DNA from: Moraxellaceae bacterium
GTDB lineage: Bacteria; Pseudomonadota; Gammaproteobacteria; Pseudomonadales; Moraxellaceae
DNA: 64,000 nucleotides
Assembly (NCBI GenBank): GCA_030680295.1
Contig: JAUXVU010000018.1
Location: forward strand, 124,001 to 188,000
Reading direction: 5' to 3'
Shown: piece after piece, positions 1-7,543 of the stretch
Layout of the letters: every line of letters starts with the position of its first letter
Numbering within the stretch: the stretch's first letter is position 1
Notes under the pieces: generated by a model
The model's input: the letters and a program-made list of their open reading frames with translations, nothing else
Told to the model about the DNA's origin: nothing
Databases searched by the model: none
Program-made: the position numbers and the translations under genes

Positions 1-822
1 GTTGCAGTCGAAACTCCCAGCTACTATGGCACGCTCCTGGCATTAGAGGTTATGCAGCGCAAAGTTCTTGAAATTCCGACAGATTATCGAGATGGAATAT
101 GTCTTGATGCGCTCGAGCAGGCATTCAAACGTGGGCAAGTTAGTGCTTGCTTAGTTTCCTGTAATGCACAAAATCCACTAGGTTTTACCATGTCGGCAGA
201 CCGTAAGCAGAGGTTAGTTAAGCTGGCCACCCACTACAAGATACCGCTGATTGAAAACGATATATGGGGTGATACTGTCTATGCAGGAGACTCGCCACCA
301 GCCAAGGCATACGATGAGGCTGGGATGGTTATTTACTGCAACTCATTCTCAAAATCATTAATGCCTGGTCTCAGACTGGGCTGGGTTGCACCAGGGCGCT
401 TTCACCATCGCTTGCGTGAGCTTAAACAAATCAGCAGCATTACTACGGCATCAGCCCCGCAGCTACTGATGGCTAGGCTAATGGAAAGCGGCTTTTATGC
501 GCAGCACGTACAACAGTTGCGGCGAAAGCTAGCCGTGCAAACAAAAGAGACTGCCTCCGCTGTACTTAAAGCCTTTCCTACAGGAACTCGTATTGTGACA
601 CCTACTGGTGGTTGCGTACTCTGGGTTGGCCTACCTGATCAAATAGACTCCAGAACGCTGTTTGACCAAGCACTGACAAAAGGTATTCATATCTTCCCCG
701 GCTCAGTGTTTTCTGCAGGTCCACGACACTTCGATAACCTACGCTTAAATGCTGGCGCGCCATTAAATGACAAGTTGCGGCTGGCTATTAATCAATTAGG
801 CGAAATGGCAAAACGCATCTAA
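1..822 (+). CDS. PLP-dependent aminotransferase-fold protein, C-terminal part (5' end outside window)
   Basis: The frame is open from the first base, so the gene starts upstream; about 273 residues are visible. They match the second half of a fold-type I aminotransferase. ENDIWGD is the strand near the cofactor, and SFSKSL carries the Schiff-base lysine (codon 352-354), followed by PGLRLGW. A FPGSVFS segment and a small C-terminal domain follow. The opening residues VETPSYYGTLLALE are typical of MocR/PdxR regulators, which fuse an N-terminal GntR winged helix to an aminotransferase-like domain, so the missing half probably holds the DNA-binding domain. A free-standing aminotransferase is the alternative. 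The methionine at 52 is internal, not a start. Confidence 0.8.
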   Translation, partial: VAVETPSYYGTLLALEVMQRKVLEIPTDYRDGICLDALEQAFKRGQVSACLVSCNAQNPLGFTMSADRKQRLVKLATHYKIPLIENDIWGDTVYAGDSPPAKAYDEAGMVIYCNSFSKSLMPGLRLGWVAPGRFHHRLRELKQISSITTASAPQLLMARLMESGFYAQHVQQLRRKLAVQTKETASAVLKAFPTGTRIVTPTGGCVLWVGLPDQIDSRTLFDQALTKGIHIFPGSVFSAGPRHFDNLRLNAGAPLNDKLRLAINQLGEMAKRI

Positions 823-940
823 TACGTCTCCTCATCTGTACTAATGCTTTAGGCGAATCTGTACCTGTTATATCGCAGACACCTCCTCATATGATGACCA
901 AGCTCAACAATTACAACAAAGGTCATACGAGGAATACCAT

Positions 941-3319
941 ATGTCCAGCTTACCGCGGTACGCAGCACCTTTTACAGTTAGCTTGCTCACCCTTGCTCTA
1001 CTTGGTTGCCTAGGCTCTAGCGACTCCAAGTCAAACGCATTACCTGATATCAAGCTTAAGTCACTCTCCAGTGCCCCAGACCAAGTCAGCGGAGGCGATG
1101 TACTACTCTCATTCGAGGGTGATATGGAGCTGATTGACCAGGAAAAAGATCAGCTGGAGATTTTGCTAAATGGTGAGAAGGTTGAGGCCTCTCGATCTAC
1201 TCTCCGCAACGGGCGTATTGAGGTTCTGATTGAGGGTCTTAAAATAGGCAATAACAAGTTGCAGCTACGTCATGTAAAGCATGGGCAACTGCAAGAAATG
1301 ACATTAACTAACTACCCGATTACGGGGCCTATTTTCTCTGGGCCACAGCAATACCCCTTTGTCTGCACCGTCACAGAGTTAGGCAAGCAACCTCTGGTTG
1401 ATACTGACGGGAGTAAGGGCTTTCCTGTTAAGGATGCTGAGGGCAATTTGGTTGGTCTTAGTAAAGATTGCTCGATCGAAACCTATGTAGAGTTTTACTA
1501 CCGTTCAACCGATGGTAACTACAAAGCACTGCCAGCTGATCGCGTAAGACCGGCCGATATGGCAACCACCACACTAACTGATGCTCGTGTGGTTGACTTT
1601 ATCGTACGGCGTGAGGTTGGCACCATTAATCGTTTTATATATAGCTTTGCCACATTGGCGAGTTTGAGTGATACCGACGAGACGGCATCAACCGAGCTTT
1701 GGAACGGTCGAGCACTATTCCAGTTCTTGGGTGGCGTTGCGATTGGGCATACCCAAGGGCGTATGGACAATCGTACTACCCAGTCCATGCTGCCAGAAGT
1801 GCTCGGCAAAGGGTACGCAGTTCTTTTTTCAACCGGCACGGTCACCGACTCGCACTACAACCTACAAGTTGGTGGCGAAACCGCCTTGATGGTCAAAGAG
1901 CACTTTATCAAACGCTTCGGCACGCCAGAATATACCGTTGCTATTGGCGGCTCTGGTGGCGGCATTCAGCAATATGTTTACTCTCAAAATCATCCCGGCT
2001 TATTGGATGGTGGCGTACCACAATACTCTTACCCCGACATGGTGACCCAAACGATTCATGTGGGTGACTGCGAATTGCTAGAGCATTACATGGACGTCAC
2101 GGACAAAAATAATGCCAAGTGGACCACTACAAAAAATCGCAATTGGTTGGTTGGCTTTAACGCAACGGATGCTTACCCAGACCCTCTAGCACCATATAAG
2201 CCAATGCTTGGTTACAGCACCGCACCTGGTATGACCGAATGTGTGCCAGCTTGGCGCGGCTTAACGCCGCTAGTGATGAACCCACATTTCGGAGTAGTGC
2301 GTAATCAGGAGCAAATGCAAGGAGGTGCCATGGATAATGTGGACTGGACCCACTATGACGACCTGCGCAATATTTATGGCACGGATGAGAATGGCAACCC
2401 TAGAACACTGTTTGACAACGTCGGGGTTCAATATGGCTTGCAGGCTCTCAACGACAATAACATCACGCCAGCAGAGTTCCTAAAGCTCAATTCGAAGATT
2501 GGTGGCTGGAAGCATCCCAAAGACATGGTGCAAGAAGGCTTCCCGTTCCTAGGAAGTGAAGCTGATGTTTTGAGCGGCAAAATCGCATTCGACCCGTGGA
2601 GCAAAATCAATATGCGTTTGAGTTCGGACGGAACGTCTCCTGCTCCGCGCACAAAAGGAGACTTGAAAGCAATCAATGCTGCTTACAGCTCAGGCATGGT
2701 GTTTGATGGCGAGTTGAACATACCTGTGATCGATTGGCGGCATTATCTTGAGGATGTACTGGATATGCACAATAGCCATCAATCCTTCTCAGGTCGTCAG
2801 CGTATCCGTAATAAAATGGGACACTCCGACAACCAGCTGATTTGGTTTACAGATGCTCGTCCTCATACCTATAGACCCAATGAGACGCGTCCTCGTCCAA
2901 ACAGAGACTTTGACCAAACCTGGCAGGCGTTAGAGGTACTACATGACTGGATAACCAATATCCGTAACAATCCAGAGAAAAGTATTGCCGAAAATAAACC
3001 AGAGACTGCAGTAGATAGCTGTTTTACAGTCGATGGCGATAAAATTGCTGCCGGTAACGATGTTTGGAATGGCATCCTTGACGACAATGCAGCAGGAGCA
3101 TGCACACAAGAGTTTCCTACTTATACAACTTCAAGAATGGTGGCGGGTGGACCAATCGAGGGCAGTATATTCAAGTGTGCACTGAAGCCTGTTGCGAAGG
3201 CAATTAGTGATGGGACTTATGGAGCTTGGGTGCCTGATCCTGACCAAGTGCAACAGCTAGAACTCATTTTCCCAGAGGGTGTGTGTGACTACAGTAAGGC
3301 AGATCAAGGTAGGCCTTAA
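941..3319 (+). CDS. DUF6351 family lipoprotein, probable alpha/beta-hydrolase-like enzyme
   Basis: A 792-aa secreted protein. The N-terminal signal ends in a lipobox (LLGC, near residue 23), so it should be lipid-anchored. Residues about 40-130 look like a beta-rich Ig-like domain. The rest matches the DUF6351 family as I remember it. A GGSGGG turn near residue 336 inside VAIGGSGGGIQQYVY resembles the nucleophile elbow of tannase/feruloyl-esterase hydrolases, and GHSDNQL and HDWI segments follow toward the C-terminus. The substrate is unknown. GAGGA lies about 8 nt before the ATG. The gene is monocistronic and ends at a strong terminator at 3365-3402. The family call is from recall; the hydrolase function is inference. 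Confidence 0.7.
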   Translation: MSSLPRYAAPFTVSLLTLALLGCLGSSDSKSNALPDIKLKSLSSAPDQVSGGDVLLSFEGDMELIDQEKDQLEILLNGEKVEASRSTLRNGRIEVLIEGLKIGNNKLQLRHVKHGQLQEMTLTNYPITGPIFSGPQQYPFVCTVTELGKQPLVDTDGSKGFPVKDAEGNLVGLSKDCSIETYVEFYYRSTDGNYKALPADRVRPADMATTTLTDARVVDFIVRREVGTINRFIYSFATLASLSDTDETASTELWNGRALFQFLGGVAIGHTQGRMDNRTTQSMLPEVLGKGYAVLFSTGTVTDSHYNLQVGGETALMVKEHFIKRFGTPEYTVAIGGSGGGIQQYVYSQNHPGLLDGGVPQYSYPDMVTQTIHVGDCELLEHYMDVTDKNNAKWTTTKNRNWLVGFNATDAYPDPLAPYKPMLGYSTAPGMTECVPAWRGLTPLVMNPHFGVVRNQEQMQGGAMDNVDWTHYDDLRNIYGTDENGNPRTLFDNVGVQYGLQALNDNNITPAEFLKLNSKIGGWKHPKDMVQEGFPFLGSEADVLSGKIAFDPWSKINMRLSSDGTSPAPRTKGDLKAINAAYSSGMVFDGELNIPVIDWRHYLEDVLDMHNSHQSFSGRQRIRNKMGHSDNQLIWFTDARPHTYRPNETRPRPNRDFDQTWQALEVLHDWITNIRNNPEKSIAENKPETAVDSCFTVDGDKIAAGNDVWNGILDDNAAGACTQEFPTYTTSRMVAGGPIEGSIFKCALKPVAKAISDGTYGAWVPDPDQVQQLELIFPEGVCDYSKADQGRP

Positions 3320-3364
3320 GTCGCATCCTTCAAGCACCTTTCAACTATTGATGGGTATTTGAAG

Positions 3365-3402
3365 CTCAAAAAAGACGCTCATTGGAGCGTCTTTTTTTTG
3401 AG
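3365..3402 (+). terminator. Rho-independent terminator after the DUF6351 gene
   Basis: Arms GACGCTC and GAGCGTC pair around an ATTG loop. The stem extends through an A6/T8 tract and a CTC/GAG clamp. The T tract follows the stem on the + strand, and the A tract makes it usable on the other strand too. Confidence 0.9.
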
Positions 3403-3425
3403 CAAAGATTTGCGCATAATAATGA

Positions 3426-3435
3426 ATACGCGTAT
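3426..3435. promoter_or_regulatory. Palindromic operator candidate (TetR-type), upstream of EPS locus 1 rightward operon
   Basis: ATACGCGTAT is a perfect 10-bp palindrome and shares 11 of 12 positions with TATACGCGTATA, the core of the long palindrome at 13153-13178. It lies 166 bp before the DUF2334 gene and just after the upstream terminator, as expected for an operator near the operon promoter. Confidence 0.5.
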
Positions 3436-3518
3436 ACTTAAATTGGGCTTTTTGTAATCAAGGCCGGCTGACTGCATGTCAAGCCGCTACACAAATATAT
3501 TGGAGGAGTGCTATAGCA

Positions 3519-3548
3519 ATGCCAAGCAACTGGATGCCTGCATCGTAG
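3519..3548 (+). other. Candidate leader peptide ORF (9 codons)
   Basis: ATG with a strong GGAGGAG (3502-3508) ten bases upstream encodes MPSNWMPAS and stops at TAG. Two bases after the stop another ATG opens a 15-codon ORF (3551-3598), which stops three bases before the DUF2334 start. No homology supports it; the case rests on spacing and the Shine-Dalgarno. Confidence 0.3.
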
Positions 3549-3550
3549 GT

Positions 3551-3598
3551 ATGAACCAAATAGCATGGCTACTGCTTAAGCAGAAGTTTATAGGCTAA
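3551..3598 (+). other. Candidate second leader ORF (15 codons) abutting the DUF2334 start
   Basis: Encodes MNQIAWLLLKQKFIG and stops at 3596-3598, three bases before the ATG at 3602. The DUF2334 gene has no good Shine-Dalgarno of its own, so coupling from this ORF is plausible. It could equally be chance. Confidence 0.25.
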
Positions 3599-3601
3599 AT
3601 C

Positions 3602-5164
3602 ATGAAAATTAACGTATTTAAAAAAGTTAATTTATTATTGGTGCTTTTTATTGTTGCTCCAGTACTAAATGCGGCAGCCCCAAAAAACTCTCTTATTTTA
3701 TATGACTCATCTACTGATTTTGGTTGGATGGGTGAGGTCTATGCGATAAGCGCTGCGAATCTGGTTAGTCATTTTGGTGAGTATAAAGTACTACCTATTG
3801 TTGATTATAAAGAAAAAATGATGGAGTCTTTTGATGCCATAATTTATCTAGGCTCTATTTATGGCGAAGCTATACCTTCAGTATTTTTAAAAGATATTAG
3901 AAAGACCAAAAAACCTGTTATGTGGGTTGGTGAAAATATCTGGCAGCTTGATGCGATTGAAAATATGGCAGTTCCTTTTGGATTTCGGCCTACACGCTAT
4001 AATGAGCAGCCTATTAAGCATGTTTATTATAAAAACACAGAGCTGACACGCTCTGATAAAAACTCAAAAATTATTAACATTGCAGTACGCAAAGATAGCG
4101 ACGTAAAAGTATTGGCAGAGGCGGCGCTTGCAACTGGACGATCTATTCCTTGGGCAGTTCAGTCAAAAAACTTTTTTTATTTAAGTGAGATACCATTTAA
4201 CTATGTTATCGAAAGTGATCGCTATTTGGTCTTTTGTGATTTGCTTTTTGAGTTGCTAGATCCAGAAAGACCAACTCGCCATCGTGCAATTGTTCGTTTA
4301 GAAGATATATCACCTATATCAGCACCAAATAAGTTAAGGGCTATGGCTGATATGTTATTTAGCCTAAATGTGCCATTTACAATGGCAACAGTACCTTTTT
4401 ATGTCGACCCTAAAGGTGGGCCCGGAAATACTCATTTTCAACGTAAAATGCATGAGGCACCTGCCGTAGTTGATGCTTTAAATTATATGTTGAAAAAAAA
4501 TGGCCATATTATTGTTCATGGCTATACCCATCAATATGAAGATGTGCCTAATCCATATCGTGGAAATAGTGTTGCGGACTATGAGTTTTTTATGTCAAGA
4601 ATTGACGAAAACAACGTCGTTCATCTAACAGGACCAGTGCCTAAAGACAGTACAGAGTGGGCTCAAGAGCGAGGACGGCTGGCAATAGAGGAATTTGCTC
4701 GTGCCGGCTTAAAAACTACCGATGTTTTTGAATACCCGCATTATGCAGGCAGTGGTGTTAGCTCGCGTGCATTAAGCCAATTATTTCCAAGAGCAAACCA
4801 TCGTGGCATGTATTTCCCTGGCTCATTATCAGGGAACGATGAAAACACGAGTCGACCATTCGAGCAGTTTTTTCCTTACGCAGTTAGAGATGTATTTAAT
4901 TGGGTCAAGATTCCAGAAAATATGGGCCACTTTGTTCCTGATCAATACCATGGTCGCGATGCGCGTGGTGTTGAGCAGATGTTGGTGAATGCAAAGGCAT
5001 TGATGGTAGTGCGTGATAATGTATCGAGTTTTTTTTATCACAAGATGTACGGTGAAACGAACTTAAAAAAGCTTGTCTCTGAAATGAAAAAAATGGGTTA
5101 CACATTTATTTCTGCAGATGATGTTGAGGATCCACTGATGAAACCATTTAAGGTTAACCAATAA
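3602..5164 (+). CDS. DUF2334 polysaccharide-deacetylase-like exported protein (EPS locus 1)
   Basis: A 520-aa protein with an N-terminal signal (residues 1-25, cleavage near NAA). The first ~220 residues form a Rossmann-like domain (SLILYDSSTDFGW, VMWVGENIW). The second half is DUF2334, a divergent NodB-type carbohydrate esterase: RLEDISPIS (acidic pair at 234-235), HGYTHQ (306-311) and FEYPHYAGSG (377-386). These match the Asp/His metal-ligand motifs of the superfamily. It probably acts in the periplasm on a nascent polysaccharide; B. subtilis YdaL is a DUF2334 protein in an EPS operon. First gene of a three-gene operon; its TAA overlaps the next ATG by one base. Strikingly AT-rich compared with its copy-2 paralogue at 18753. 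Confidence 0.8.
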   Translation: MKINVFKKVNLLLVLFIVAPVLNAAAPKNSLILYDSSTDFGWMGEVYAISAANLVSHFGEYKVLPIVDYKEKMMESFDAIIYLGSIYGEAIPSVFLKDIRKTKKPVMWVGENIWQLDAIENMAVPFGFRPTRYNEQPIKHVYYKNTELTRSDKNSKIINIAVRKDSDVKVLAEAALATGRSIPWAVQSKNFFYLSEIPFNYVIESDRYLVFCDLLFELLDPERPTRHRAIVRLEDISPISAPNKLRAMADMLFSLNVPFTMATVPFYVDPKGGPGNTHFQRKMHEAPAVVDALNYMLKKNGHIIVHGYTHQYEDVPNPYRGNSVADYEFFMSRIDENNVVHLTGPVPKDSTEWAQERGRLAIEEFARAGLKTTDVFEYPHYAGSGVSSRALSQLFPRANHRGMYFPGSLSGNDENTSRPFEQFFPYAVRDVFNWVKIPENMGHFVPDQYHGRDARGVEQMLVNAKALMVVRDNVSSFFYHKMYGETNLKKLVSEMKKMGYTFISADDVEDPLMKPFKVNQ

Positions 5165-6336
5165 TGAAATTATTTTTAACAACAACGTTTTCGGCTTTAT
5201 TACTTTCTAGCCCTTTATTAGCGATAGCAAGTGATGATGTTGATATGCTATGGGATGAATTCTCAGTTAATGAAAATATTAATGATGATGAGGCATTTTT
5301 TGCGCTCAAAAAAATTATATCTAAGGAACCTAAAAATTTACGAGCTTTAAAAAGTGTAATTTATCTTAAGCTCCGCCAAAATAAAACTGAAGAGGCATTA
5401 CTTTATACAGATAAATTATTATTAGTCAGCCCAGAGGATGAAGGCTTTAGGTTGCAAAAAGCCTACTTATTAAATCAATTGGGCCGCAATGACGAGGCCT
5501 TAGTGATTTTTGATTCTTTAAAAGATGCTAAAGATCCTGAAATTGCTGAGTCTGCCTGTACTGCCAGTAAAAACTTATCTACGGGAAGTGTTTCGCGCTT
5601 TAAAAAGCCATTTTTTGCAGATATATATGCTTCACCGTCTTATGAGTCCCGTTCTGGGGCCGCCATTGTGCCGCTAAAAGTACGTGCTGGTCGTTATTAT
5701 AACGACGATAAGGGTCAAGTTTATGGCTTTACTACGTTTAACCGTGACACCAAATCTTCAGGTGGCGAACGTCCAGAAATCATTGATGAAAACTCATTAA
5801 TTGTAGGAGTCGGCATCAATCATCGTTTTGGTAGCAAGTTACCAATTACTGCATATGCTGAAGTGGGTGGCAGTTATGATTTGATTGATCGCGGCCGTAG
5901 CAAGCTGCAAGAGTTTGTTGTTGTTGGTGCGGCAACCTACAAGGAGTGGGGCGACAATCGTGCTGTTTGCAAGGCGGGATGCGTTTACCCAATGAGTTTT
6001 CATGCGGATTTTTATGGCAATGTTGCTGCTTACTCACGCAATGATTACAACATCGTCGCTGATTTACGTTACCGTCCTGGCTTTAATATAGCTAAGAGCC
6101 CACTCGGAATAACTAAAGCTTACTGGAAATTTAAAAGTGTACATGATGCCGAAGGCTTGTTTTACAACAACGTATTCGAAACCGGGCCAGGCATCTCGTT
6201 TACCTTTCATAAGCATGTGCCAATTGCGATTAGATTGGAGTCAGTGAGAGCTTTCTACTTAGGTGATAAAGCACCAAATGGTGACTCCGGTTTTAAGAAT
6301 AACCGTATCGAAATTACTTACTACAAGAGCTTTTAG
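5164..6336 (+). CDS. TPR plus outer-membrane beta-barrel protein, NfrA C-terminal-like (EPS locus 1)
   Basis: A 390-aa protein with a signal peptide (residues 1-23, ending AIAS). Residues about 30-130 are helical TPR-like repeats (ALKKIISKEPKNLRALKS, EEALLYTDKLLLVSPEDEG, RNDEALVIFDSL). From residue 150 alternating beta strands continue to the end, finishing with the aromatic ITYYKSF typical of outer-membrane barrels. The arrangement resembles a short NfrA (phage N4 adsorption protein A) or the PgaA/BcsC/PelB class of TPR-barrel exporters. Two cysteines in NRAVCKAGCVYP are kept in both copies and may form a disulfide. Expected role: outer-membrane exit of the polymer. Starts on the TAATG overlap with the DUF2334 gene. 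NfrA assignment is by eye. Confidence 0.7.
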   Translation: MKLFLTTTFSALLLSSPLLAIASDDVDMLWDEFSVNENINDDEAFFALKKIISKEPKNLRALKSVIYLKLRQNKTEEALLYTDKLLLVSPEDEGFRLQKAYLLNQLGRNDEALVIFDSLKDAKDPEIAESACTASKNLSTGSVSRFKKPFFADIYASPSYESRSGAAIVPLKVRAGRYYNDDKGQVYGFTTFNRDTKSSGGERPEIIDENSLIVGVGINHRFGSKLPITAYAEVGGSYDLIDRGRSKLQEFVVVGAATYKEWGDNRAVCKAGCVYPMSFHADFYGNVAAYSRNDYNIVADLRYRPGFNIAKSPLGITKAYWKFKSVHDAEGLFYNNVFETGPGISFTFHKHVPIAIRLESVRAFYLGDKAPNGDSGFKNNRIEITYYKSF

Positions 6337-6338
6337 AT

Positions 6339-7463
6339 ATGAAAAAAGTCATTACGGTGTTATTTGGAACTCGCCCCGAGCTGATCAAGTTGGCGCCATT
6401 AATCTTAGCCGCCAAACAAAACCCTGATATTGAATGTGAGGTGATCTTCAGTGGGCAGCATCAAGAGCTGGTTCGTGATGTGATCGATTTCTTTAATATT
6501 GAGATCGATCATGAGCTACATATCATGTTGCCGGGGCAGAGCCTCAATCAGTTGTTGGCGAAAGCGCTACTGCAGATCGAGGGCATTTTTGATCGCTTTC
6601 CCAAGCAACGTGATGCATTAGTGGTGCAGGGTGATACGACGACTGTTTTAGCAGGCGCATTGGTTGCTTTTTCTAAACAAATTCCACTCGCGCATGTTGA
6701 AGCAGGTTTGCGCTCTTTTGATATGGCGCACCCATTTCCGGAGGAAGGGAATCGTCAGTTGGCCTCACGCCTAGCAACTTGGCATTTTGCACCTACACAG
6801 CAATCACGTTTGAATCTAAAAAATGAAGGTATAGCTGATCAACACATTGAAGTGACGGGTAATACCGTGGTGGATGCGGTACTTCATATTCGTGAGTTTT
6901 TTAAGGTTAAGGGCGCTCAGTCCTACTTACCTGTGCTGCCATTCAAGCTAACGGATAATGATAAGTTACTACTAGTGACAGCGCATCGTCGTGAGAACTT
7001 TGGCCAAGGTATTGAAAATATTTGCCAGGCCGTAAAATCGTTATTGGTTGATCACCCTGAGATAAAAGTTGTTTGGCCGGTGCACTTAAATCCAGGTGTA
7101 AAGCTCGTGATTGAGTCGCATTTTAAAAACCACAAACAAGTGGCGTTGTTAAAGCCACTGAATTACCCCGAGTTGATGGCGGTATTAGACAAAGCTTTTT
7201 TTGTATTGACCGATTCTGGTGGTATTCAAGAAGAGTGTCCTTCATTCAATAAGCCAGTTTTGATTTTACGCGACACCACAGAGCGCCCAGAGGTGGTCGA
7301 AGTTGGTGCTGGTAAGTTAGTGGGTACAGATATTGAAAAAATCTTATCTGAAAGTAAGAAGTTGCTGTCAGACCCAGTTCATTATCAAGCGATGGCTGAT
7401 GTTGAGAATCCATTTGGGGATGGTTTGGCGTCACTACGCATTCTAAAAAGTATTACCGTTTAA
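6339..7463 (+). CDS. wecB: UDP-N-acetylglucosamine 2-epimerase (non-hydrolysing), EPS locus 1
   Basis: A 374-aa cytosolic enzyme of normal family length that interconverts UDP-GlcNAc and UDP-ManNAc. The signatures are GTRPELIKLAP at the N-terminus, VQGDTTTVLAGALVAF, HVEAGLRSFD, PEEGNRQLASRLA, HRRENFG and TDSGGIQEE. Arg10, the Asp and Glu of the central motifs, and the HRREN histidine correspond to known active-site residues. Starts two bases after the barrel gene, so it is in the operon. A dedicated epimerase in the operon points to ManNAc, or a sugar derived from it, in the polymer. The copy at 21505 is about nine-tenths identical by eye. Confidence 0.93.
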   Translation: MKKVITVLFGTRPELIKLAPLILAAKQNPDIECEVIFSGQHQELVRDVIDFFNIEIDHELHIMLPGQSLNQLLAKALLQIEGIFDRFPKQRDALVVQGDTTTVLAGALVAFSKQIPLAHVEAGLRSFDMAHPFPEEGNRQLASRLATWHFAPTQQSRLNLKNEGIADQHIEVTGNTVVDAVLHIREFFKVKGAQSYLPVLPFKLTDNDKLLLVTAHRRENFGQGIENICQAVKSLLVDHPEIKVVWPVHLNPGVKLVIESHFKNHKQVALLKPLNYPELMAVLDKAFFVLTDSGGIQEECPSFNKPVLILRDTTERPEVVEVGAGKLVGTDIEKILSESKKLLSDPVHYQAMADVENPFGDGLASLRILKSITV

Positions 7464-7496
7464 CGATTCTTTATAGCGCTGCTGCAGAAAAGGGTA

Positions 7497-7540
7497 TGCT
7501 GCCACCCCTTCATGTTGTGGAGGGGTGGCAGCATTTTGTT
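7497..7540. terminator. Bidirectional terminator between the converging EPS-1 operons
   Basis: Perfect 13-bp arms TGCTGCCACCCCT (7497-7509) and AGGGGTGGCAGCA (7521-7533) are followed on the + strand by TTTTGTTTTGTT. On the - strand only a short T4 run follows. Part of it (7504-7533) is homologous to the 5' coding region of the DUF4434-like gene of copy 2. Confidence 0.85.
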
Positions 7541-7543
7541 TTG

